Below, piece after piece: positions 36,744 to 49,400 of a stretch of DNA of 64,000 bases. Made by a program: the position numbers and the translations under genes. The DNA is from Marsupella aquatica. Lineage: Eukaryota; Marchantiophyta. The DNA lies in NCBI GenBank assembly GCA_973895155.1, contig OZ316898.1, forward strand, positions 16,740,001 through 16,804,000, read 5' to 3'. The notes under the pieces are model-generated. The model was given only the letters and a program-made list of their open reading frames with translations. It did not search any database and had not been told where the DNA came from. Every line of letters begins with the position of its first letter. The first letter of the stretch is position 1.

Positions 36744-37688
36744 ACCGTCAACAGTAGAAAAGTTGGGAAGCCAGATGTCACCACACAGCCAACTACTGAG
36801 TGTGCATATTTATGCTTACCTGCAGTATGTCTTCCCGAGGACTCGAACGATCGAACGAGGAGGAAGAGCTCTCCCTGCACGGACTTATTATCAGACCAGG
36901 GACCGCAACAAGCTCATCAGCTTCTTCCTTCCAAGAGAACAGAGGGACGGCCTCGTTAGCTAGAACTTCGGACTAGTCCTCCATTCTTTCTTGTTGGCTT
37001 TGGTAAATGGCTCGGCTCAACTCTTCATGCATGCATAGGGAAAATTGTTACACGTTTTAACATCCTCAATTCAAGACAAGCTTCATTCATGCATTGCATC
37101 ATCTAGTAAATGTAAATGTAGTCAGCTTCTTTTGGTTTAGACGTAAATGTTATCAGCTTTTTTTGGTTTTGACAAAGCTTAAGTTTTCATTTCTGGCATT
37201 GTGATCCAATTGGCCAAGTGTGGACTTTTACCATGATGCACTCGTTCGTTAATTCTCGCTTGCTTGAGGGTTCGACCTCACCAGAGAGTTCAAACGTTTC
37301 CTTCGGCTTACGGGGCCAGCTTTTCTGAGCTACGTTAATGTTATGATCGTAGAGAAGAGGTAGGCAGGCAGCACTTGTTCCACGGCGAGAGATGTTTAAT
37401 TTGTTGATCGATGTTGGTAAACCCAAGTTTGGGTTGGATTCTCGCATCTCTCCAGTTGGGGCCCATGGACGTCAGAGACCAATTTCTTCTTCTCGGGGGG
37501 TCTTGCTTTGGCCGCATACTCCGTTGTGGGTAGTCACCAATTCCAATCATGCGTTGTTTGGAGAGCGTGGCCTGGCCTGCTCTCCCGAGGTTAGAATATG
37601 ACATTAATTCTCTCTCGTGTTGTGTGGGCCTATTTTATTTGTTAGGTGGTGCCCATGGTGGACTGAGCGAGTTGACAATCCACAATTT

Positions 37689-40600
37689 ATGGCTTCAGCT
37701 ATGAGAAGCCGAGCTAATGCAGTTGCAACACGCCTGCTCCTGTACCAGCAGCGTTCCTCTCCTTCGCCATACCTTCAGACGAGGTCTCCTTCTCTTCAGA
37801 GGCAAGGCCTCAGAAATATTAGCAACAACACAAGACGACGAGCAGCAACTGTTAGATTGTTGCTTAGTCGAGGTGGTGGTGATGGTGGGGAATTGGGGTA
37901 CTCGTTCAGCAGGCAAGATGGAAGACTCTGTGATCCAGGCAGTGAGGGTGGCAGGTTTTGGGATCAGCAGGATCGGAAGAGGCATAGCACTAGTACCAGC
38001 AAGCAGAGTGAGAATGATGGGGAGGCGATTGCCTGCCAGATGATTGGATATGCAGCGACGCAGAGGAAAAATGGTTAGCTTGCTTGGTCACCCTCATGAT
38101 TCATTTCATCCCAGCAAACGGAAAAAGTGCTCAAGAATTTATTTTCTAAATTTCGTGGAAGTTGATAAGTTTATTGGAAGTTTCTTGCATGTGGAAGCTG
38201 CAATGCATGTGGAAGTATCTCGTGTCTTGGAGCAAGGATACAATTTTTTGCTTTCTCAAGGACCTTCAACGGCAAATGCCGCCGCCAAGGTTCTCTTCAC
38301 ACTCGCTACATTTCATGCGGACAGGTAAAATAATTCTGGGTCTGGAACTGTTGTATAGCCATTCCTTGTGAGATGCATAGATGGGTGTGATGACTATTGT
38401 CTTGTATGCTTACTTGTTGTCTCTGAAGGACCTTGTTAAACCAAGGTTTCTCGACGCAATTGGTATAACGTAAACAATAACAACCACTGGAAGGTAGTTC
38501 TGTCAAAAATCGTTTCTCCAGCAGATAGTTCTTCCAAATCTTACGAGGCTTGCATACCTTCTCCCATTAAGCAACAAATCACTGCTAACCCTCTTCAATA
38601 CCTTCACTTTGCCTACACCTTCAGACTGGATTATAAATACCAGCAAACATCTGGAGGTTAGCTCTTTGTTCAAGAAAGTATTGAGACTTCCATGATATTC
38701 TATGCTCAGAGGGAAACTTCAGGATGCCGTGGATGTTTTGCAACAAGTTCCACTACTTGAGGGTGCATCACCTGAGGTGGGCGGTAAGGCCTTTGTCAAG
38801 ACTGGTCGTGCTTCGCTGTTTTGATTTCTGCTATGTAGACCACGAGAGCTTTAAGGGGCTGCATTAGAGTGCATCTGGATTTCATAAGGCCATTTGTGGA
38901 TAGTGTTGTCAGATGGGAATCATTGAAACTTTTACAATAATTGTAGATAATTTGGGCATAGGCCACCGTGATTGTAGGATCATGGGGAACAATTGAAGGG
39001 AGTGATATTGTCATTGTTGGATAAAATACTCACGATAAAGCACTTGTTGAGAATGACAATATAGTCATCGAAAGTAATTGTTCCCGTGTAGTTCTTATGG
39101 GTGACTGATCATTTTGGTAACTTGGTGTGCAGTATCTGCCAGGCAAGTTTTGGTTGGGATCTTCCTACGCATGCACAAGGTAAGAAAAAATTACTCTTTT
39201 GTGGATCACTGAGACTATATTCATGCTTCTTAAGTCGAATCAAAGCCTACGGCGATATCTCTTTTGAAAATCTGTGGTCCTTGGTCACAATGTGCACTAG
39301 GAAACCAATGACAGCTTTGCTTTAATTATAGGCTCAGCGGTCTAGCCACAACTATCTGAAAGGATCAGATGCAAAAAACAGAGATGTAATTTCCAAGCAG
39401 CACCTTGATTCAATCAAGTACAGCCAGACCACCTTAATTCAGTATGTGTGGAAGACTTATTTCTGGTCCTCTCGGGTGTAAATAGCATCATAATTACCCC
39501 GACCTCACAACTGCTAAGATATTTTCTGTTACACAGAAAATTATTGCGTGATCTGGCACAAGCATTAGTCTCATGAAAGTAGTAATTTTTAAGACGATAT
39601 TTCGTCCTTGCCCAATATTTTTCTTGCAAAATTTAGCAGCTGCTTCGTTTCAACATGATCATCGATGCCATAATTAAACTCCGAATGATTGTTGTTGTAG
39701 GATTCGCTTGCACTCTCCGAGGCCCAATCCATGCCAGGGGCTATAAATGAAGCGAGTGGGTTGCCACTGCATCTTAGCCAAGAGCTTGCGTTTCGAGCTG
39801 CAGCCACCGTCCAATTTGCTGAACATGCTACCAGTTCTAAGGTATCCGGTAAGACTGCAATCGTTCAAACCTTCATTCTTTCGTAGACATTTTGAGAGCT
39901 TTTGAGTTAGTGGAGAAGACAGAGTATAGAAAGGCCTTCAAACTTTGTTGAGCCAGTGTCAAGTTCAGTGGATATTTTAGCTAGTAATCTTTATAATTTA
40001 AGCTGCTCTTCAAATATTGGTCCTAGTAATATTGACTTGTATGGGGAACAAAACTTGCCCTGTAAAATTTGGAATAGTAACAAGTTTCTGAACGACCAAG
40101 CCTTTCCCGATTATACGAGCAACTTATATGATTTGTGACAGAACTGTAGTGAGTCTATTCTTTTGTGGTATCTAAATTTGGTGTGTACTCATAAGCAGTA
40201 AAATATATCATTGTACAGCATGTTAGTGAACTGCTTTTCTGGTGGGCAGGTAATTTACTGGATATGAGCAGCCTTTCATCATGGCTTAACCACAAGGAAG
40301 CCCACTTGGAAGGTGTAGGTGAGTTTTGTGATCATTGCTGGTTCTTGAGAGATGGATGAGCTAAAAGAGCTGCAAGATATGCTTGTGTCAGTACTAGTCA
40401 ATTAATATTTGTGACTCGTTTATGTTCATTTCTTGGATATAAACAACAAGAGGAGCTGGCTTTTCACCCCTGTATTTCTTTTCTGGTTGGCTAGTGCAGC
40501 TGCTGCTCTGTTGGGTCTAGCCGAATGTTATCACATTCGGGGTCACTTCTCTCAGGCTCAGGATTACTATAAGAAAGCTTCAGCTCTGGCAGAAAGTAGT

Positions 40601-42664
40601 CTGGAAACGGGGTCAGTTGGATTAAGTGCAGGAGCAATGACAGCTGAGGAAGTGGTAGTGCGAGCACAAGCAGGTTTGGGACAAGCAGCTGCTCACTTGG
40701 GGTGAGTTGGGTGATAGTGCTTGCCATATTGAAGTGTAGTTTACACGTTATTTTAGCGTTTCTTGTGTAGCCTTAGTAATCATTTATCCTTGCCTAATCT
40801 GTATAATCTTATGTACCACTTCATTAGCATATGAAAGAAGTAAGCCTCTAGAAGAACCTAAGTTTGCTGGAGATGATGACAATAGTAGGAACCTTCGATA
40901 GTAATGATGATGAATAGTATCAATTCTTGTTGCAAATTATGTGATATAAAATCAAGGCATTGCTTCCTGTGTTATTTTTGTCCATTTTCCTATCATACCA
41001 AATAAAGAATTCAGTTGAACAATAGATCAAAAGCCAAGTAAAACATGTGTTCACTCTCCATCATGGATGTGTTGAGTAATTTGCATCCCTGCCTGACATA
41101 GCGGTTTTGAATTCGTGTGGCAGGGACTTTGATGATGCTGAGATGTACCTTACAAAGGCACTAAAACGCGCTGAGCAGATTAATGGTCAGTAAAGTGACC
41201 TCTCCTTGCTTTTTGTCACGTTCGACATTACCTTTCGAAGCCAACCAAATGTGCAACAAAGGTTTAATTGTACCGTTGCACCAAAGTTCAAAGCCCGCTC
41301 ACAGGAAAGAAACTTGTCCACATATAATGGTTTAAAGAACTATATATGATTCAGCCGATGCTTTCGCATGTAACCTTTCGGTTTACGTTCCCTTCGAGCT
41401 GTTGCAAGCTACACATGATATCAACAACCAGTTTTTTAGGGATTTCATGAAGGATCTTTGGTTGATTTTTTCCTTTGCAAACATCGAGCCTGGAACACAG
41501 TTTCTTATCGAGAGGGAACATTTGCTGAAGCTGACAATTTGACAAAATGGTGGGTTTTTAAATTATAATAGGTATAGGATATAATAATCTTTTGCTACTC
41601 GAGTCTGTTATCAACCCATTCTGGTTTAAAAAAAATATCGAAAATCACTTGTTGAAAGGTTGTGTCTACAGGAGAAAAGCATCCCCGAGTTGGAGCAGTC
41701 CTTGTATGTCTCGCAGATGTCTACGCACAAAGAGGAATCAGGAAAGGCAGTGGAGATACCATTTTAACAGAGGTATTCTGTCTGTTAGTCATTTGTGGAT
41801 TTGACTTGAAAGACCCAACTTCCTGTCAGTTCACCAAATTTAATACCATTAATAATAATAGGTTTTGCATGGTACAGGGTCTGTATCGGAGAGCCACAGA
41901 TCTCCTTGGTGCTCCACCTGTTGATGCAACTCTTGATCCAGGTAAACTTCCACTGCCAAGGGTCTCTCGTTTGGAAGGGGATCAGTTGGGAGACGACGGT
42001 CAGGAGCCCCTTGTTATTTAGACACTGGAGTGATATAGAGGCTGAACGACATTTCCCGTATTTACCTCTTCAGCGTGTTTTCTGCCAAATCTGTACACAC
42101 TCCATATCCCTAAGTGGGCTTGAACCATGGTCGAACGAATTCGATTTGTTTGCAATTTGAGATAGCAGTCTTGTTAAAAAAATTGAGTTTTAATCTTTCA
42201 AAAGTCAACATTGTTGCATTGTTTCGTGACTGCAGGGCAAGATGTTGACATGAGTGATGTTACAGTTATTGGAAGAGGTAAATCACGGGCCCTTGCAGAA
42301 CCGCTGAAATGCTGGATGCATCTTTTGAGGTCAACCAATAAGCACCTTACATCGTATTGATTAGGTCGTCACTAAGGCTTTCGTTTGTTGTTTGTGGTGG
42401 GTGTGATCCCAAGCAGCTCGATACGCAGCTCTTCTTTCACGTGCCAAGAATCGGTATAGTGAAGCTCAAAAATTGCAAACTTGGGCAAATGCTGTCTGGA
42501 AGGGACCTTGCTCATTGACAGATGTACTTACGCAAGACGCATCAACGCAACCAGGAAAAAGTACTGAGGGTATTAACGATTCCATAGAAGAGGCATATAC
42601 GGGACGATATGTTGTGGTTGATGTTGGACTCGGGAGGGTTCTCCTTACACCCACAAACTATTGA
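37689..42664 (+). CDS. organelle-targeted TPR protein, kinesin-light-chain-like family
   Basis: Eleven phase-consistent GT-AG exons: 37689-38073, 38162-38324, 38710-38776, 39701-39848, 40250-40318, 40500-40701, 41124-41185, 41672-41772, 41878-41941, 42236-42277, 42417-42664, giving 516 residues. The first about 65 residues (MASAMRSRANAVATRLLLYQ..., many Arg/Ser, no acid) look like a mitochondrial presequence. TPR-like helix pairs follow: AAKVLFTLATFHADRGKLQD, AALLGLAECYHIRGHFSQAQ, AGLGQAAAHLGDFDDAEMYL, HPRVGAVLVCLADVYAQRG and GLYRRATDLLGAPP. The end (WANAVWKGPCSLTDVL, VVVDVGLGRVL) matches the ending I know from an uncharacterised Arabidopsis TPR protein annotated as kinesin-light-chain-related. 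TPRs bind protein partners; the partner is unknown. Least certain joins: start of exon 2 (acceptor GGAAG|TT) and a possible extra exon in the 924-bp intron after exon 3. Confidence 0.86.
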
Positions 42665-45600
42665 TATTACTTGGCGTCATTGTTGATTTGCATAGGCCGA
42701 AAGGCAACGTGTTACCTTCCTACGTTGTAAGGGGATACTTTTGGCAAGGATATTCGACATATTTAAATTAAGCAGACTGAGATTCAATATCTAGCTGAAG
42801 TCCATCGAATAATCTTCCCATGTTTCTAAAAAGGAAGTCAGCCCAGTCGTGTAATTAGAGTAATGGACCTCAAATCAAGACAGAACACCGACAGATAGTT
42901 GAGGCTGCTCTAAAGCAACAGACTTATGTTCACACCATCACAAATGTTTTTTTTTTTCAATTTCATGTTCTGAAGTGCAAATGATGACTAAGTTCATAAT
43001 CACAATTGTCTTTTCATTTCATGTTCTGAATCGTAAATAGATTGAAGACGTGATCACCTTTGTAAGAGCACCAGTTTACTGAAAATGGGTCAACAAAGGA
43101 GAAAATCATGAAAATGGAACCATATAAACACCTACCTACAAATGATGAAAATCACCAACACTCTCATAAACAAAAACCAACACTCTAATAGGTGGATGTA
43201 AGAAACATCCACTACTGGAGTGACCTAGACTTGGGCGTCAAAATGGATATCCTCTAGTGGAGCAGGCTTTCTCATGAGCTGCATTTGTAGTCAACCAAAG
43301 ATCGATGATGGATGGTTTGAGTATTGGATTTGTTGGCAGATCAGCAAGTGAAAGTGGTCATCAAGATGGATATCAAGTGGGCATCAAGTCAAAATGGAGA
43401 TCCATGAACTGATGTCAATACATTGACGAATCAATGTCCTCACCAACTTATAATTGCCAATTTTGCCATAGTTAAAGGTTGAGGGGATAAAAGAAGGCCA
43501 GTATTGACATTATTTTACGGGCCATTTTTTGAAATTCTGCATCCATGTGCTATAACCCAATAAATCACAAGTAGTCAAAAGTACTTCCTATTGCACAATA
43601 CCGCATGCATGGTTTTCTTAATATGTAACATACCTTTCACATAGTATTTGAGGACACAGATACTTACAAGTTATTTGATTTACAATGGAAGAAAGGATAT
43701 CCAAATTTTGGTTTAAAGGAATGTTTGCCAAGCAATAAAATCCAATCCCACCCAAAGGAGTAGTTGTCTGCTTACAAACTAACTCTTGGAGTGGAATCCA
43801 TGACAGCCTTCATGTTCATTTTCTTGATGGGGCATATCAACCCTAAGCAAATGTACAATGTACAAGATTATGCGTCCTAAGAATGTACCATACTGCCATC
43901 AAGAGTAGTGCACTTAACTATTAATAATTTAAAATTAAGCAAAGCACATTGTACAGGAATACATGTCCATTAATGCGTATCCTAAGAATGTGCACCAGCA
44001 AGAATAGTGCACTTAATGTGTTTGAATAATCCAAAAATTTGTGATGGCCTAAATCCCATTTGCCGCCTTTTTTCAGTCTTCACAAATCAAATTTTAATTT
44101 TTTGAGCCTTTGTGCGCATTTCTTATTTTGAGTGAAGTTTCAAAAGAACAGTCACTCCCACAATTTATCCAACCTGCCTTCAAGGGCTGTCTTAGGTAGC
44201 TCAAAATGTGACAAGGGCAAATAAAGAAGCAACATTGAGATGCCTTACCCTAAATATGGTCTCCCTTAGCCGATAATGTATGTAAAAAAACAATTTGGTT
44301 CCTGGGTAACTCCGTGCACTAGGCCGTTGGAAACCAATTGGTTATGTGCTTAGAGCGCCTACTCGCATATAGCACTTCAAAATACCGAAGCCTGATACTT
44401 AGTAGATCCATGGCCAAGAAAAGTAGTTGACAAAATTACAAATCTCAGAGAAACAGTGGAAGAATAATTTTTCCCCTTACACTTCGGGTGGCAATAGGCG
44501 AGAAACAAAGTGTACCACTTTCTTAAGTTTTCTATGGACCCCTTTTTTTAGCTTTTGAAGGATTCTGGCCCGAAACCTGACAAGGGTGGTTTCAGCCATG
44601 AATATTCTACCATCCTGTAACACCTCCCACACCGACTTGTTAATGATAACGCATACAGCATGACACGTGGAAGCAAGATTCACAAAAACTCAACGAGGTC
44701 AAAACCCAGTGCGATGTACAGTAAAGGTGGTGCTCGATTGCTGACAATCTTTTGTAACTTGTTATGCAAGGCACGAGTGAAAATTGAACTAACGCCACAT
44801 AATAGTCCAAAAGTGGGCCTTAAAAGACTAGTGCCATCTTACTGTGTGAGCACAATGAGGTCACAAACGACTGCAACACGTCATACCAAAACACCATCGG
44901 GCCAAGAGTTGACAACTGCTTCTTAATAGCTTTGTTTAATAAACTGAATACCAGCACACGATCAACCCAAGATCACAACTTCGAGCTATCCTCACCTAAA
45001 ACTTGTATAGGCGAAACCATCAAGTCAATAACTTCGCGAATGAACATCAACCAAGACTCTTACAACACAAGCTTTCCAAGTCGCGGTGAAGATCGTACAA
45101 GGGCTCTCTTAATGGGTAAGTAATCCCTTCCCCCTACTAATTTGGTGCCTTGCCATCACATATGCTTGGCTATTAAAATGGCAACCAAGAACACAAAGAA
45201 TTTCCAATCAACACATTTGAAGGAACCAAGACGGAAAGAAAAAGTCCAGATGAAGAGGAACTTTTGAAATACGGCATTGGACCCACGAAATGCTGTGCCG
45301 TAAGCAGACTTATTACTTTGACAAGAGAGAAGACTCCACCAGAGAGAATAAGATCGCCACAACGTTATGAAAGTGTCTTCAAAGCATCTTGCTTGTTACA
45401 ACTTTCAGGTTAAATGGAAGAGGAGAAGCTGATGTTACTGTTCCAGGGTCGCAGTTGGCTGAAGCCTGAGTATAGAATCATAACCATCGAGGGCTGATCT
45501 AGGATATTACACAATCACAAGATTTCAAAGAGTCTGGGCTGTTGATAGAAAAATTCAGTGTCATTGTGAAGATGGTTTAATTCAAGAAACCAATTTGACA

Positions 45601-46421
45601 ATCCAGCCAAGGACCTGTACAGGAACTCGCTTCTGTGAGGAGTCAGTCATACTTGCATTCTGAGTCAGTTGGGAATCAGGAAAGAGCCCTCTTGCTGGTC
45701 TTGCAAGAATCACTCAAAAGTATCTCTGGCATGCTCCCCGACCCATCTCTGTCAAAATGACAGAAAAAAAAGTGTTCAGGAAAGAGAAACAATAACCAAT
45801 CAGTCAAAAGATGCAAATCGCATGTTACATGGCAGGAAAGTAGAAAGTTACAAAAGAGTCCAAAGGATGAAGACTACTTTTCAGTTCACAATAAACATAA
45901 GTTCCAGGGTTGAAGCACAAGAGAGAACTTTATACCAGAAGCAGCAGACAATTAAAGTCTGCCCACTCGACCTGCCCTTCCCTCCCTACTCGTCAGCTCA
46001 GAGACTCTTTCATTCGACTCCCTTGCATGCAGTAGCAACCGGCTGAAAAAATCTCCTTCTGTTAACCAAGAAGGAAGTGTACATAGACACTGCCAATTGA
46101 GTGACATTAAATGGGGAGACGACAGACCACCATCTTAAGGGGGGTGCAAAAGCCCACACTATACGAAAATGTAGAGCTACCCTTGCACCCCAAAGAATAA
46201 AAATATTGCCTACAGGACTATCTTGTAGTTTTCTTTCATCTTCGACCCGTCTCCCAGTAGTACTGTGAAAGTAAACTGTATCTGCTTTCTGGTTGCTGAA
46301 AAGGGTCATGACTATCATGCAACGTGCCGTCGGCAACATAAACCCTCCCAATGGTCATGAACTCATACGGTCGATAACATGTAAGCTTCAAAGAACAGTG
46401 TGTCGAACCCACAACGCATGT
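42665..46421. other. convergent spacer between TPR and SEC16 genes
   Basis: 3' UTRs plus about 3 kb with no supportable gene. Contains an imperfect direct repeat pair (43870/43973). Minus-strand frames at 44477-44683 and 45156-45362 read as protein-like but have no motif I recognise. SEC16's 3' UTR occupies the bases just left of 46422. Confidence 0.4.
43870..44016. repeat. imperfect direct repeat about 45 bp
   Basis: ATGCGTCCTAAGAATGTACC (43870) and ATGCGTATCCTAAGAATGTG (43973) begin related segments. Both end in an AG(A/T)GTAGTGCACTTAA-type sequence. Confidence 0.6.
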
Positions 46422-49400
46422 CTATAGTTCAACCTCTTGTAGATCATCTCCAGCACTACCACCACTACCCTCCACAGATCCAGGTCTCAGCTCAACTCCC
46501 ACTATTGCTGGCATAAAAGGTGTCAAAGAAGGTGCAGGCGACGCAAAAGTATCACTCAATCCAGTACTAGTGTTAGGGTTAAAAATATCCACCTTTGAAG
46601 GAGATGGGAAATAGGTTCCAACTGTAGGGGGTGTATTCATTGTACTCTGACTAGAAAATCCATTGTACAAGCTAGAATTTGTAACAGGGTTGTCATAAGA
46701 TGATTTGGCTTCTGATTGGGAGGTTTGGAAATTACTAGGGTAACCACTCCAGGAGTTTGCCCTGGAATGGTAGCCATTACTAAATCCAATTTCTCCGTTG
46801 CTTGGACTCCTACCTAATCTGCCTCTTCCTTGAGCAGGTTCACCAGGATCGAAAGCTGTAGTGTTGTCAGAACTAGGTGCTCTATGCAACGCAGTGGCAC
46901 CAAATACTGAGGCGTTCTCAGAGCTAGGAACCCTATGAATTCCTGTCCCGACCATCCCAGGTTGATGAAGAACATTCTCCACAGCTGATTGCTGACTTGC
47001 ACCCAGTCTTTCCTGGGAGTTTAAGCCAGATTCTGGATGCTGATCGACATGGTTTTCGTCATAGTTTCCCTGAAATACCCCATTCTCGGAATTCGAAACG
47101 CTTCCGTTCATGTCCGTGGATGACGGTGGAACAAAAAAGTTCATTGGCTGCAATGGAGCTCCTCCATATCTTGCAGTTGGAGCAAATGCGGAAACAGCAG
47201 GCTTTGGAGGTGTTGTTGTATTCCCCCCTTTGTTAAATGTATCGACATACCTACACATCAAAAACCAACCTCAGTTATCTATTGACTAACAATTGACCTC
47301 AAACGAATCCCTCAAAATTCTGAGATAAGTACAAACTAAAGCTGCAAATCTCCACAACACAATTGAAAAGCAGGCAAGCCACGAATTGAACACAGTCAGT
47401 CAATACCTAGAGCGAACACCCTGCTGTCTTGTCCGAGCAGAAAACTGATTACTTGGAGGAACAGGAGGCGTTCCCAGATGAGTACTCTTGCTTGTAGAGG
47501 GAGGAGCTGCTCCCAAACCGACTCCAAATTGTGCATCACGAGATGATATCTCCTCAACCTTGCCAACTGAGCTGGCAGAAATGGGAGGAGGCAGAAGGGC
47601 AGCTTCTTCTTGCGACGCCTCTACCCCTTCTTCAACCCACCTTTTCAGTTTCTCATCGTAGTAAAACTTGTTTGTATCCCCTAGTTTAGCCTGAAAAAGA
47701 TCTCCACGTAGTGTGAGTTATAAGACATTTATAACTTTAAAAACAGAGATCCAAAATATACCATAACATCATTTTACATAAGAGAACCTTAAACAAAAAC
47801 CTGAGCACTTTATCTCTTCAATCACAACCTGTTGTCGACTACCACAATTAATACTTCGCATGCAATGTGTTAAGCAGAACATCGCACGTACAAACTCTAA
47901 AGAAAATATTACATACCTCTTTCTTACTCGTCTTAGAGACCAAACTGACAATGCCTCCTGCCTTTGAGAAGACAGAACCAAACCGACCCAGATAGCCTCC
48001 CCTTGTGGTTGGTTTCCCTTGCTCTGCTTTTTCCTGCCCATAAAATCCACAACATGTTGTCAATTTTGCTTAAACAGGTCCACTTAACTATCTGACCATC
48101 TGTTGGCCAATAAATTATAGACTTCGCGAAGAAAAACAGACCACTCAGCGTTATGCTACTATATAGGCTAAACATGACGCGCTTAACGAAACTATAGTTG
48201 CCAAGTCATTAATTAATCTTGTCCACTGTACCTGGTGATAAGATTGTTACTTTACACTTATTCAAGCTTTTCTTAAAGTTTTATCACCAAATTCACAGCT
48301 GCAGGTTCGCTCAGAGAGTAACCTTTGCGAATCGAGTAGTGGAAAGCTTGATCAACTAAATTCAGGGGAACCTTAACAACTTCAACAAATCTACTCTGGC
48401 TTAAAAAATGGGATACAGGTGAAACGAGCAAGTGTCGGTTTTGAGGGACAATATTGCTTCCTCCAGATACTGACTGAGTAACTACTTGAACTGACAGGAG
48501 CTTACATTTAGCAAAAACTCACTAAGTAAAACTAGAACCTCGTAACTATCCATGCACACCGGGTGTGGTAGTATAATCGCTGATTTCACGATGATACCTT
48601 CATTGAAGCACTGAAGTCAGGCTCTGACACGCTTCTTTGAGGCATGTAACGACTAGTTTCTTGCAATTTCTCTGCCGATGCTGAAGGACCAAAAGGTGCA
48701 GATGACCGGCTAGGACTCGCCCCAAATCGAGCAGCACCAAGATGGTCCTGAAGAGTAACAGGTTCACCGGTAGGAGCCATCTGCACTTGATCCTGGCCTG
48801 TTGGCGGTGGGGGCCCACCAATTATACCGTGAATTCCTCTGTCCAGTGCACTTAGGAATCCTCGGACAAGCTTCCCTGGGGCAAGATTTACTGAGTTGCC
48901 ACCCTGCGACAATAGAGGAAAAACAGAACGAGTCTAAAAATGTCCATCCCCCTTTACTATAACTAGATAAAGGGAGGAAGAACCTGCTGAAAGAATATTT
49001 GACAATTTGACAATTTAATTGTCACCCTGCAAACCTGCATGTGAATCCGAAGGCGCTCTTCTAGTGATGCAGCAGCTAGCCTGCACGTTTCCACCTCAGG
49101 GGCCCGACTGGCTGTCTTTAGCGTCTTTGAGACAGATTGGCAGTACCTAGATGAATAGAATAGAAGTGTCTAGGCCATCAGCATTGACATATGTCCGAGA
49201 CAACTGACTGTTTTGCATCAAGGAGACTCACTCCTGATGTCTTTTAAAGTTCTACAATGATGAAGGGAACAACTTCTGCAGCTCAGCGGTGATTGAAAAG
49301 TAGTTGTAAGATAGTCCAAAGATAATTAACACTGAGCATTAAACTATTGCACGTTTCAAACCTCGACTACATCGTAAAGCAGTGAGACGGAAAACCTCGT

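Larger units (their letters stand above)
32880..37688. other. divergent spacer between ING and TPR genes, repeat-rich
   Basis: About 300 bp of likely ING promoter/leader, then repeats: dispersed purine-rich copy 2 (33359), TACTC microsatellite (34011), a tRNA-like fragment near 35285-35385, a possible LTR scrap (about 35500-35870), a 53-bp direct repeat pair (35894/36540) and a hairpin at 36695. The last few hundred bases should be TPR promoter and leader. No intact gene seen. Confidence 0.45.

Noticed and set aside
44477-45362. Minus-strand frames that read as a protein (KSVWEVLQDGRIFMAETTLV and a hydrophobic stretch)
   Set aside because: No continuous model could be built: intervening stops occur in all frames and no family is recognised. 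Possibly a fossil but not supportable.
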